NCBI GenBank assembly: GCA_023807065.1
Contig: JAJJLU010003873.1
Coordinates: forward strand, 1-26,325
Origin: Isotricha intestinalis
Lineage: Eukaryota > Ciliophora > Litostomatea > Vestibuliferida > Isotrichidae
DNA length: 26,325 bases
Reading direction: 5' to 3'
The notes under the pieces are model-generated. The model saw nothing but the letters and a program-made list of their open reading frames with translations. It did no database searches and was not told where the DNA came from. Below, one piece after another: positions 18,208-26,325 of this stretch (position 1 is the stretch's first letter; each line of letters starts with the position of its first letter). The translations under genes were made by a program, and so were the position numbers.

Positions 18208-20595
18208 TTAAAAATCAGCATTAACAGTAGTTGTTAGATTCAAATCATTAATTCCAGCACTACTTCCAACATAAACAATATATTCTCCTTTTCTAGGTCT
18301 AACAAAATCATCTTCCATAAGAGAATAATAACTTAAAGCAAAAGAATCAACAAAAATTTCACATTCAATATTTTCTCCTTTTTTAACAAACACTTTTTCA
18401 AATCCTTTAAACATTCTTTGAGGATATTTTCTAACTTCTCTTGGAAAAGTTAAAAATAATAAAACAACAGTACTTCCATCATAATTTCCAATATTAAATA
18501 CATTAACTTTAGCATATAATCCTTCTTTTTTCATTTCAACTTTTAAATCTTTAAACTCAAATTCAGTATAACTTAAACCAAAACCAAAATGAAAAATAGG
18601 TTTATTTCTTTCACGCTCAAAATATCTTTGTCCAATAAATAATCCTTCATTATAAACAAAAGGAGCCTTATTAGGAGAACCATCATATCTATTATGTATT
18701 TCATATTCATTAGTCATATTACAATTAGTTTTAACTATTCTACAACAATAATCTTCTAATCTTCCCCAAACAAAAGGAAGATGTCCTGAAGGATTAACAT
18801 CACCAAATAGTATATCTGCAATTGCATTTCCTGATTCCATTCCTGGATAACCTGCGTAAATTATTCCTTTTACTTTTCTTATCCATGGTAAATGTACTGG
18901 TCCTGGTGAATGTATTATTACTACTATATTATTATTTATTTTTGATATTTCTTCAATGAATCTATCTATATTATGCATTAAATGTAATGAAAATCTATCT
19001 CCACATGATGTCTCTGAACGAAGGGGTCCTTCTCCTGATACTGCATTTCCAAATATTAAAATTAAATCAGAATCTTTTGATTCTTTTATTGCATTTTCTA
19101 TATCTTCTTCATTATTTCTTGTTAAATTTTTATAATATGCTATTTCAATATTGTATTTTTTTGCTCTATTTGATATTCCTTCAAATGGTGTTATTAAATA
19201 TTTAAAGTCTGTTGATGATGAACCATATCCTAAAGGTGAATGTCCTCTATATATGGGATCATTTCCACTAAAACAATTAAAATCTGTTTCTTCTTTACAA
19301 TCTCTTTCAAAAGCATCAGAACCTAAAATTGTGATTTTTTTAATTTTTTTAGTATCAATTGGAAGAATATTATCTTTATTCCTTAATAAAACATTACTAT
19401 CAGCTGCGGCTTTTCTATGTAATTTAATTTTTTCCTCATCAAAAGTATCTCTACTTAAATTGACTGAATTAAAATTATCCATTTGATTAAATTTATACAT
19501 AGTTGCAATAATTCTAGTAGCAGCATCATTAATTCTATATTCACTAACACTCTTTCTTTTAATATGTTTCATTAAATCATACCAATAACTTTCATTTCTC
19601 CCAACAAAATTTTTTCCAGATGTTTTCCCGCCTGGCATGTTCATATCGATTCCAGAATTAATATAATCAATATCATCATCATAAATAGCCCACCAATTAC
19701 TAACAACAAATCCTTTGAATTCAATTTTTTCTTTTAAATAATCATTGATTAATAATTTATTCTTATGTAAATAAGTTCCATTAATAGCATTATAAGCAAC
19801 CATAATACCTCCAACATCTCCAAAGTTAATAGCTCTAATAAAAGGTCTAATATAATTTTCCCAAAGATTAATTACATCTAAAGTAACTCCAGCAGCTTTT
19901 TTAAATAATTCTTGATCACCAGCAACATAATGTTTTGCTACTGCAATAACACCAGAATCTTGTAATCCTTTAATAATCTGAGTGCCCATAACACCAATTA
20001 AATAAGGATCATCACCAAATCCTTCCCAACCTCTTCCTGCAAGAGGAGATCTCATAATATTTAAATTAGGTGATAGAACAGCATTAATTCCTTTAATATA
20101 AAATTCATTTCCTTGCATTTTTCCAATTTGATATGCTAAATTCTTATCAAAAGTACATGCAGTATTTAATGGACTTTGCCATGATAAAGAAGTTCCTTTT
20201 GCAAATCTAACACCTGCTGGACCATTTTGTAGACACATTCCATTAAATATTATATTATTTTCTGTATCATTATACATGAAGGGATCTATTTTTCCTTCAC
20301 AACCTATTTTATTTTCATTTGTTAAATACATATTTTCTGTTCCGAATAATAAAGAAATTTTATTTTCTAAGGGAAGAGAGTCTAAATAATGTTTAGCCTT
20401 TTCATATGCTTTTTCCCAAGAGAGAATATTGTAATTTTCTGGCTTTGAAGAATATTCTGTTTTTAATGAGAATACTGGAACTATAATGAAAATAAATTTG
20501 ATATATAATATTGATGATATTAAAATTTGTGTTAGAGAAGAAAATCTTAGAAATGAAAAAGAGAAAATATTTGATGTAGGATGCAATTTTTTCAT
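18208..20595 (-). CDS. GH3 beta-glucosidase-like protein lacking the nucleophile Asp
   Basis: This 795-aa frame ends in TAA. GH3 enzymes hydrolyse beta-glucosides by a two-step retaining mechanism. The N-terminal hydrophobic run (23-43) is a signal peptide or signal anchor, so it is exported. The TIM-barrel domain (about 60-375) shows RGWEGFGDDPYL (188-199), AKHYVAGDQE (220-229) with the conserved K221 and H222, and DMNMPGG (317-323). The second domain carries SGEG with acid/base E522. A fibronectin-III-like C-terminal domain follows (about 675-795). Two key residues differ. The subsite -1 Asp expected in LQDGP is N124 (LQNGP), and the nucleophile expected in VSDW is N300 (VVSNWWA). Both codons are AAT. 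All other landmarks are intact, so it is probably a pseudoenzyme or an enzyme with altered activity, not a decaying gene. Confidence 0.93.
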   Translation of the reverse strand: MKKLHPTSNIFSFSFLRFSSLTQILISSILYIKFIFIIVPVFSLKTEYSSKPENYNILSWEKAYEKAKHYLDSLPLENKISLLFGTENMYLTNENKIGCEGKIDPFMYNDTENNIIFNGMCLQNGPAGVRFAKGTSLSWQSPLNTACTFDKNLAYQIGKMQGNEFYIKGINAVLSPNLNIMRSPLAGRGWEGFGDDPYLIGVMGTQIIKGLQDSGVIAVAKHYVAGDQELFKKAAGVTLDVINLWENYIRPFIRAINFGDVGGIMVAYNAINGTYLHKNKLLINDYLKEKIEFKGFVVSNWWAIYDDDIDYINSGIDMNMPGGKTSGKNFVGRNESYWYDLMKHIKRKSVSEYRINDAATRIIATMYKFNQMDNFNSVNLSRDTFDEEKIKLHRKAAADSNVLLRNKDNILPIDTKKIKKITILGSDAFERDCKEETDFNCFSGNDPIYRGHSPLGYGSSSTDFKYLITPFEGISNRAKKYNIEIAYYKNLTRNNEEDIENAIKESKDSDLILIFGNAVSGEGPLRSETSCGDRFSLHLMHNIDRFIEEISKINNNIVVIIHSPGPVHLPWIRKVKGIIYAGYPGMESGNAIADILFGDVNPSGHLPFVWGRLEDYCCRIVKTNCNMTNEYEIHNRYDGSPNKAPFVYNEGLFIGQRYFERERNKPIFHFGFGLSYTEFEFKDLKVEMKKEGLYAKVNVFNIGNYDGSTVVLLFLTFPREVRKYPQRMFKGFEKVFVKKGENIECEIFVDSFALSYYSLMEDDFVRPRKGEYIVYVGSSAGINDLNLTTTVNADF

Positions 20596-21293
20596 ATTTA
20601 AATAAAATATCCTTATGATGCATCATTTAATTTTGGAAAATATACTTTTTTTAGCATTATTTATCACTTTGCAAAAAATTAAGTATAATTATTTTGCCAC
20701 AAATTTGTGTCATCTTTTATATCCATTTTTTTGAATATATTGTTATTTTAACATTTAAAATATGTATAATGAAATAATGCGTTTAGGAAAAAAAGAAAAA
20801 AATTTAATTTATTATTTAATTATCATAAAAAAAAATTAATATTTATCTGATTTGATGATAAAATTTTTAATTTTTAATATATATAAAAATTGTATTTATC
20901 TTTTAAAAAATAGAAAATAATTAAAAAAAGAATTGAGTTTTTCAAACATTTTTCTGAGGAAAATTGATAAAAAATTAATATGAAAAAATATGTTTTTTAT
21001 TCTTTCCAACATATTATATTCTTCAAATAATTTTTTTGATTGGCAATTATATTTTATTTGAGGAATTATTGAATATTTAAATGATTATTCTATTATCAAA
21101 TAATAAAAAAAAAAATGAAAAAAAAAAAAAAATTATAATATTTTTTTGAATTAGATGATGATTACAAATTAAAAAATTTTAAATCTCAAATTTCTTTTTA
21201 AATTTATTTTTAATTATATTTATATATAAATGAAACAAAAATTATGTCTCTAATTATATAAAAAAATATAATAAAAATAAAAAATTCATTATA
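20596..21293. other. Intergenic region, poly-A rich
   Basis: About 700 bp between two minus-strand genes. It holds long A runs (about 21108-21132) and no supported gene or RNA. It includes the promoter of the GH3 gene at its left end. Confidence 0.6.
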
Positions 21294-23054
21294 TTAGTTT
21301 ATAAAATAGTTTATAACTGTTACCCATTGATTAATCAATTTTTCATCATTAGAAGAAAGAACTAAAATTTCTGAATTATTATCAAAATTATTAATTTGAT
21401 TATTTTTAGATTTACAAAGACCATTATCTAAAGTAGAACCACTTAAAAATGATATTTTTTTCTTTCTTCTTTGGGGATTATAATTTTTATTAATTAATTT
21501 ATAATTAAAATTGTGTTTATAATTAGTTTCATGATGAATAATTAAAGTTTCATCATTATTCACCATTTTATTGATAGTAATAAATTCAATAAAAAAATTA
21601 AAATTTAATTCCAAATTTTTGTGAACAATTCTAGAATTATCATTGTTAAATAAATCACATTTGGAAATATTAAATAAAGATATTCTTCTTAAAGGATTTT
21701 TTTGGAATAATTTTGATTCTAATGATCTATAAATTTTAAGTTCACTTCTTGTTAAGATTATAAATCTTGATGTTGTTTCTAATTTACAATTTGGTAATGT
21801 TTTTCTTGAAAATACATTAAAATATCCATTTAATAAAATTGTATTATCATATACTTTACTCCTTTTTTCTAAAGGAATTATATTTTTTATATTTAAATTT
21901 TTCCAATATAATTCTTCATTCGTTTTTTTTTTATGAATTAAATTTTGTATATTATTTTCATTTGTTTTTTTTTTATTATATTTTAATTCTTTATTGGAGT
22001 TCATTTTTTGATTATTAATTAAATTTTGGGGAAGATTTACTTTTGGATTATTGTTTTGAATATAATAATTATAATTTTGTATATTGTTTTTTGGGTTATT
22101 ATTTTTTAGGTTATTGTTCTTAGGGTAAATAATCCCTTGAAAATTATATAGAGGATTTTGAAAATTATCACTAATAGCATTGTGATTATTTTGAAAATTA
22201 TTTATTAGATTGTTATTATTTTGATAATTATTTATTGGATTGTTATTATTTTGAAAATTATTTATTGGATTATTTTTATCTTGAAATATATTCATTTGAT
22301 TATTATTATTTTGAAATCTATTTATTAGATTATTATTATTTGGAATATCATTATTATTTATTTGTTGATTAAAATTAAAATAAAAATTACCCAAGTTATT
22401 ATTATTATCTACTTGTGATTTATAATTATTTAGTTCATTAGCATTATTAATTATTTGTTGATTTGAATTATTTTGTTTATTAATTGAAGCATTTAAATTT
22501 GATTGTTCTTTTTGATCTTTTTCTTTGAATTTTTCTTCAATAATTTCAATTGGCATTCTTCTATGTTCAAAATTCATGATAATAGATTTTCTTTTAATAC
22601 CATGATTAATATTATTATTATCTTGACTTTCTTTCTGATTTTCTTTTTCAGATTCACTATTATTTTCACTTTCAGTAATACTTTCATCACTTTTTTCTTT
22701 GATGTTTTCAATTTTAGAAAGATTTTTACAAAAATTTGAAAACTTAACATGATTTCCATTGTCTTCAATTATTTTCTTAGTTTCTTCTGATTCAGAACTT
22801 GGAGTTGAAATGCTATTTATTTCTTTAGATGAAAAAACCATTTCATGAAATGAACCTGAATTATTATTAATGTTAAGACTGTTATTCAGAATAATTGGAC
22901 TTTGAGAGTTTATCATTTTTATATTTTCTGAAGAATTAGTAATGTTATTGATATTAATATTTAAATTATGATGTGTGTCAACTGAGAAAGTATATTTTAT
23001 TTCATTTCCCTTTTTATTTTTTGAAAGAAAATTTCTACAATCTACATTCCCCAT
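21294..23054 (-). CDS. Asn-rich protein with N-myristoylation signal and C-terminal PH-like domain
   Basis: A 586-codon frame ending in TAA. It starts MGNVDC, an N-myristoylation signal (Gly2) with Cys6 as a likely palmitoylation site. Residues 20-240 are Asn/Ser/Glu-rich and probably disordered. Residues 240-300 hold six imperfect 10-residue repeats (N-rich with INNFQ or a variant). The C-terminal part (about 405-495 and 560-586) looks like a PH domain. It shows LLNGYFNVFSRK (407-418), RFIILTRSELKIYRS (430-444) and the terminal helix EKLINQWVTVINYFI with the invariant Trp577. It is split by a low-complexity insert (about 497-560). Two membrane-binding devices, a lipid anchor and a PH fold, suggest a plasma- or endomembrane adaptor. 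The PH call is by pattern and may be another PH-superfamily fold. Confidence 0.75.
   Translation of the reverse strand: MGNVDCRNFLSKNKKGNEIKYTFSVDTHHNLNININNITNSSENIKMINSQSPIILNNSLNINNNSGSFHEMVFSSKEINSISTPSSESEETKKIIEDNGNHVKFSNFCKNLSKIENIKEKSDESITESENNSESEKENQKESQDNNNINHGIKRKSIIMNFEHRRMPIEIIEEKFKEKDQKEQSNLNASINKQNNSNQQIINNANELNNYKSQVDNNNNLGNFYFNFNQQINNNDIPNNNNLINRFQNNNNQMNIFQDKNNPINNFQNNNNPINNYQNNNNLINNFQNNHNAISDNFQNPLYNFQGIIYPKNNNLKNNNPKNNIQNYNYYIQNNNPKVNLPQNLINNQKMNSNKELKYNKKKTNENNIQNLIHKKKTNEELYWKNLNIKNIIPLEKRSKVYDNTILLNGYFNVFSRKTLPNCKLETTSRFIILTRSELKIYRSLESKLFQKNPLRRISLFNISKCDLFNNDNSRIVHKNLELNFNFFIEFITINKMVNNDETLIIHHETNYKHNFNYKLINKNYNPQRRKKKISFLSGSTLDNGLCKSKNNQINNFDNNSEILVLSSNDEKLINQWVTVINYFIN
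22155..22337 (-). repeat. Coding minisatellite, about six copies of a 30-bp unit
   Basis: The DNA repeats a unit near ttatttattggattgttat with a 30-bp period and encodes 10-residue repeats such as NNPINNFQNN. Copies differ by a few bases, so the array is moderately old. It lies inside the disordered region of the PH-like protein and keeps frame. Confidence 0.8.
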
Positions 23055-23593
23055 TAATTATTATTATATTTTACATATTGAAATATAAAAAATATAATTT
23101 TTAAAAAGTATTTTTATATTATTGTCTATTTAAGAATTATAATCACAATAATTATTAAAAAAAATAAAATTACTTAATTATTTGTTTTTCACAAATTTAT
23201 TATTGTAACAAATAAAAGTGAAAAAACATGTTTATTTTTAAGATGAATATAATGAATTAATACAGAATATTCATTTATCAAAATAAATTATATTTATAAT
23301 TCTTTAGTTTAATTATAACTTAAAATGAAAATATAAAATAATCTATAGAAAAGTAGTTAGTTAAAGGATAAGATCATATTTTTTTATATAATTAAATAAT
23401 TTAGTATATTCTTTAGTAATAAATCTATTTCCTGTTAATAAAATGTAATAATTAAATTTAGAATAAAAGTTTATATGTAATAATTAAAGAAATAAAATAA
23501 TTATAAGATAAAATTCTGCATTTACTTTTTATTTTTGGAATTTGAAATTTTTGATAAAATATTTTTTAAATTTAAACTTAAAAAATAAGTAAA
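23055..23593. other. Intergenic region between divergent genes
   Basis: About 540 bp of AT-rich spacer between the PH-like gene (minus) and the RING gene (plus). No additional gene or structured element is seen. Confidence 0.55.
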
Positions 23594-24136
23594 ATGGAAG
23601 ATTACAAAGAACAAAATACTTCAATTCAAAGATCATTTATTCATCCCGAAAAAATATCAGAAGTATTACATTGTTGTATATGTGATGAAGTATTTAACAA
23701 TCCAATGAGATTAGATTGTGGTCATACTTTTTGTTATTATTGTATAGAAGAATGGTTAAAAAGAAGTAATAAATGTCCTTGTTGTAGAATATCAATAATT
23801 ACTTCATTAATTAGTAGAGATTTATTAGCTTATAATATAATAATGAATTTAGAAGTTTGTTGTAATAATGCTTCTGTTGGTTGTCCTTGGAAAGGTAAAT
23901 TATCTGATTTAAATAATCATATGAAAGTATGTAATGAAAATATTTCTATTGTTCAAAATTTAAATAAAAGTCCTTTAAAAAATGAAAAGAAAACTAGAAG
24001 AGCAATGATTAATATGGATAATGATAGTATTGACATTCAAAATTTAAATAAAATCTTAAATAATAGTGATTCAAAAACAAATAATAATATTACAAAAGAA
24101 AATATTGATAATTTAAAAAAAATATTTTCAGAATAA
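23594..24136 (+). CDS. RING finger and TRAF-type zinc finger protein (E3 ligase-like), 180 aa
   Basis: The start context is AGTAAAATGG and the frame ends in TAA. A C3HC4 RING is complete: C27-x2-C30-x11-C42-x-H44-x2-C47-x2-C50-x10-C61-x2-C64. A TRAF-type zinc finger follows: C90-x6-C97-x11-H109-x3-C113, with the typical GCPWKG turn. RING proteins of this build are ubiquitin E3 ligases that recruit an E2 enzyme. The C-terminal 65 residues are Asn/Lys-rich and lack the TRAF/MATH domain of animal TRAFs, so it resembles the short RING-TRAF-zinc proteins common in protists. It is followed 95 bp later by the SmD2 gene on the same strand. Confidence 0.92.
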   Translation: MEDYKEQNTSIQRSFIHPEKISEVLHCCICDEVFNNPMRLDCGHTFCYYCIEEWLKRSNKCPCCRISIITSLISRDLLAYNIIMNLEVCCNNASVGCPWKGKLSDLNNHMKVCNENISIVQNLNKSPLKNEKKTRRAMINMDNDSIDIQNLNKILNNSDSKTNNNITKENIDNLKKIFSE

Positions 24137-24231
24137 AACAATTATTTATAATATATTAAAATATAATATAAATAAAAAAAGTAATTTATTTCATTTAAAA
24201 ATTTTTTTTAAATTAGGATTATTTAAAAAAA

Positions 24232-24678
24232 ATGGAAGAAGGAAAGAAAGAAGTAGAACAAGAAGAAACATTTCATGAAGGACCGCTTTCGGTGTTAAAA
24301 GAATGTGTAAAATCAAATACTCAAATAATGGTATATTGTAGAAACAATAGAAAATTATTAGGAAAAATAAGAGCATTTGATAGACATATGAATATGATTT
24401 TAGAATCAGTTTTTGAACTTTGGACAGAAACTCTTAAAGGAAAAGGAAAGGGAAAAAAAGCAAGAACAAAAAATAATGAAAGACATATTCCTAAAATGTT
24501 TTTAAGAGGAGATAGTGTTATTTTAGTTATTAAAAATCCAAATAAAACTAAAGTCAATGATCCTATAAAAGAAAAAGAAAAAGAAAAGGAAAAAGATAAA
24601 GACAAAGAAAGAAAAGATGATATTAATATGGATGAAATTGATACCTCTAGTAAAAAAGGAAAAAGTAAATTTTCTTAA
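24232..24678 (+). CDS. SNRPD2: Small nuclear ribonucleoprotein Sm D2
   Basis: The protein has 148 aa, is preceded by AAAAAAATGG and ends in TAA. SmD2 is one of seven proteins forming the ring around U1, U2, U4 and U5 snRNAs in the spliceosome. The Sm1 motif lies at about 24-60 ([20 protein letters not shown], then [15 protein letters not shown]) and Sm2 at 86-101 ([14 protein letters not shown]). They are separated by the basic loop [10 protein letters not shown] typical of D2, and GPLSVL (17-22) before Sm1 is also diagnostic. Human SmD2 has 118 residues; the extra length here is a Lys/Glu/Asp-rich tail (about 111-148) beyond the normal end. It fits a genome that splices very short introns. 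Identification is secure. Confidence 0.97.
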   Translation: MEEGKKEVEQEETFHEGPLSVLKECVKSNTQIMVYCRNNRKLLGKIRAFDRHMNMILESVFELWTETLKGKGKGKKARTKNNERHIPKMFLRGDSVILVIKNPNKTKVNDPIKEKEKEKEKDKDKERKDDINMDEIDTSSKKGKSKFS

Positions 24679-26075
24679 AATTAAATTATTTAATGTGAAT
24701 ATATAAATTATTTGCATTAACTACAGTTCTTTAATTGATATTTTTTTATTTATCTTCTTTTTCAAAAAATCTTCTATTTTATTTCCATATCTTTTTTTAT
24801 AAAATAATTTAAATCTTCTCTTTTTTATTTTACATATTTTTTTTTTATTTTTTTTTCTTGGTTTCCATTTTTTAATTTCTGCTTTTAATTTTTCTTCATT
24901 CTTTTTTTCTTTATTTTCTTGTTTTATTCTTTTAATATTTATTATCAATTTTTCTAATTTTATTTTTAGTAATTTAAATTTATAATCAATTTCTATTAAT
25001 TCTAAAAATTAATATTTCTTTTCAAGCTTTATCATGGTTAAACTGTTTCAATGTATTCTAAAAATGAGCTGGATTTACTATTTTTAATATTTATAATTAT
25101 GATTATTATAATATAATTATCAAAAAGAAAAAATATAATTTGTTAATGTTAAATTCAAACAGTTTTATTTTGACAATGAATGAGAGGATTTTTATTTTTC
25201 AGGGATAATATATAAAATTGATGATAAGAAGGATAAATAAAATTATTATTTTATCTAATGATTAAAGTTTTTTTTGAATGTTTTTTTTTTGAAATTTTTG
25301 AAATTGATTAAAATTCAAAGTTTATTTTAAAATAATTTTGATTAATATTATTTAATTTCTTTAAGTTTTTAATTTCATTCTTATTATAATTAAATATTAA
25401 AGGTACAATTACTAGGATATAAAGCACTTAAAAATTATAACTTATTATATATCATTTTATTCAATTTTTTTCCTATATTTTCAGAATTATAATATATTCC
25501 AAAAATATAAATCTAAATAACTTCTATTTAAATGTTCTTCACTTAATATTTTTTATGAATTCATTAATTATTTTCAAACAATTTTTTATATTTGAACTTT
25601 TAAAAGGTAAAATATATATTAAAAAATTAATTTTAAAAATCAAATTTAATTTATTATATAATATCCTTCAAATTAAGTCCTTTTTCATCTTTTATACTAT
25701 ATATTTTTTGATGAGTTTTTTTAATATTTTTATGTAAAATTTTCATAATAAACAGGAATTTCCAATATAATTTCTGTTTAAATTTAATGATATTAAGTTC
25801 TTTGTTGCTAAAGATGATGGTGAAATTTTATTTTATTTAAAATATTAATTAAATTTGATAAATATATTTGATTAAGAAAAAATTAATTATAAAAATATGA
25901 AAATATAATTCACATGAACTTTTTTTCTTTTTAACATTTATTTCTTTGTGTCATATCAAGTTGAATTTTTATTTGTATTAAAGTTACTTTTTTCAACAGA
26001 AATTATATATTTAAAAAAAAATAAATTAATTTACAATAAATCAATTAATTTATTTTTTATTAAAAAACTCATAAA
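24679..26075. other. Long region without a convincing gene
   Basis: About 1.4 kb, AT-rich. On the minus strand an open stretch of Lys-rich sequence runs from about 25006 to 24721 (encodes WKPRKKNKKK, KRRFKLFYKKRYG). It ends in TAG, unlike every real gene here, and has no ATG start, so it is at best a gene remnant or an exon. Other open frames are short and T-rich. No RNA gene was recognised. Confidence 0.5.
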
Positions 26076-26325
26076 ATGGCAGAAGAGGAAGAAAATATTT
26101 TTCAACAACTCAAAAAATTACAAAAAAAAATCAAATTAGAAGCAGCAAAATATGATTCATGTAATTAAAATAATATTATATATAGAAACAAAAAAAAAAT
26201 AAAAATAGAAAAAGAGTTACAATTCAAAGTTCTTAAATCTTATATGGATATTTTAAGAATGAAACAAGAAAATTTTCCAAAAAATAAATTAATAAAATTT
26301 GCAAATTTAAATGGAATATTTGAAA
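26076..26325 (+). CDS. Partial gene, 5' end only (coiled-coil-like N-terminus)
   Basis: An ATG at 26076 (context CATAAAATGG) opens MAEEEENIFQQLKKLQKKI and continues to 26160. There GTAATT begins a likely tiny intron ending at TATATAG (26185), which would be 25 nt. Coding-like sequence resumes and runs off the window end (ELQFKVLKSYMDILRMK, NFPKNKLIKFANLNGIFE). The junction is not clean: with this intron the frames do not join, and later AG acceptors create a stop. So the exon boundary is uncertain, or a base in one of the A runs is wrong. No domain is identified; the visible part is helical and charged. Confidence 0.45.

Noticed and set aside
18987..19486. Two open frames on the plus strand within the GH3 gene
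   Set aside because: Antisense shadows of a well-supported GH3 coding sequence.
20402..20626. 74-codon minus-strand frame overlapping the GH3 5' end
   Set aside because: It overlaps the GH3 signal region in another frame and has no domain; it does not act as an alternative N-terminus.
21108..21132. Long A runs as retroposon tails
   Set aside because: No coding remnant or target-site duplication is adjacent; homopolymers of this size are common in such AT-rich DNA.
22155..22337. CRISPR array at the 30-bp repeats
   Set aside because: The units are contiguous with no spacers, lie in frame within a eukaryotic coding sequence and encode Asn-rich repeats.
24721..25006. Lys-rich minus-strand open stretch
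   Set aside because: No ATG start, ends in TAG while all real genes here end in TAA, and composition is low-complexity; kept only as a possible remnant.
25555..26139. Short T- and I/F-rich open frames on the plus strand (25555-25737 and 25948-26139)
   Set aside because: Expected by chance in AT-rich spacer; no ATG context, motif or length support.

Overview
The window is nuclear DNA of a gene-dense, very A+T-rich eukaryote (roughly four-fifths A+T by eye). The evidence is spliceosomal introns, an Sm core protein, an ArfGAP, a peroxin and a PH-domain protein, with no bacterial operon layout. Two genes carry four introns of only 24, 29, 32 and 37 nt, all GTA...TAG, and each removal restores a clean reading frame. 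All 13 intact complete genes end in TAA, and Trp is TGG and Gln CAA throughout, so the code behaves as the standard one. Tiny introns, compact spacing, A-rich start contexts and standard code suggest a ciliate macronuclear-type genome with standard code (a litostome/rumen-ciliate type would fit the GH3 gene). This is inference; no telomere, rRNA or tRNA is present to prove it.

Layout. 1-757: intergenic, with two GC-rich inverted repeats. 758-2329 (-): unknown protein. 3420-5093 (-): kinase-fold protein resembling SelO, divergent from a PEX16-like peroxin at 5143-6009 (+), with 49 bp between starts. 6280-8256: two divergent decayed genes, one WD/BEACH-tail-like and one with an Hsp20-like C-terminus. 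8508-8837 (+): small secreted Cys-rich protein. 8954-9790 (+): ArfGAP with two introns. 9872-11098 (-): multi-pass membrane protein with an acidic tail, divergent by 35 bp from a coiled-coil protein with two introns (11134-12782, +). 13665-14282 (+): coiled-coil protein. 14625-15374 (+): SAM methyltransferase. 15606-16520 (-): MIT-like/coiled-coil protein, divergent from a WD40 protein (16654-17952, +). 18208-20595 (-): GH3 beta-glucosidase-like protein lacking two key Asp residues. 21294-23054 (-): predicted myristoylated, Asn-rich PH protein. 23594-24136 (+): RING/TRAF-type zinc-finger protein. 24232-24678 (+): SmD2. 24679 to the end is mostly non-coding, with the 5' end of a further gene at about 26076.

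The genes do not form one pathway. Several concern membranes and traffic (ArfGAP, PEX16, MIT-like, PH), and two are exported (Cys-rich protein, GH3). The most notable observation is the GH3 protein, in which both the nucleophile Asp and the subsite -1 Asp are Asn (AAT) while the rest of the active site is conserved. Next come the tiny introns, the decayed divergent gene pair and the isolated GC-rich hairpins in AT-rich spacers. I found no clear multi-gene novel system.
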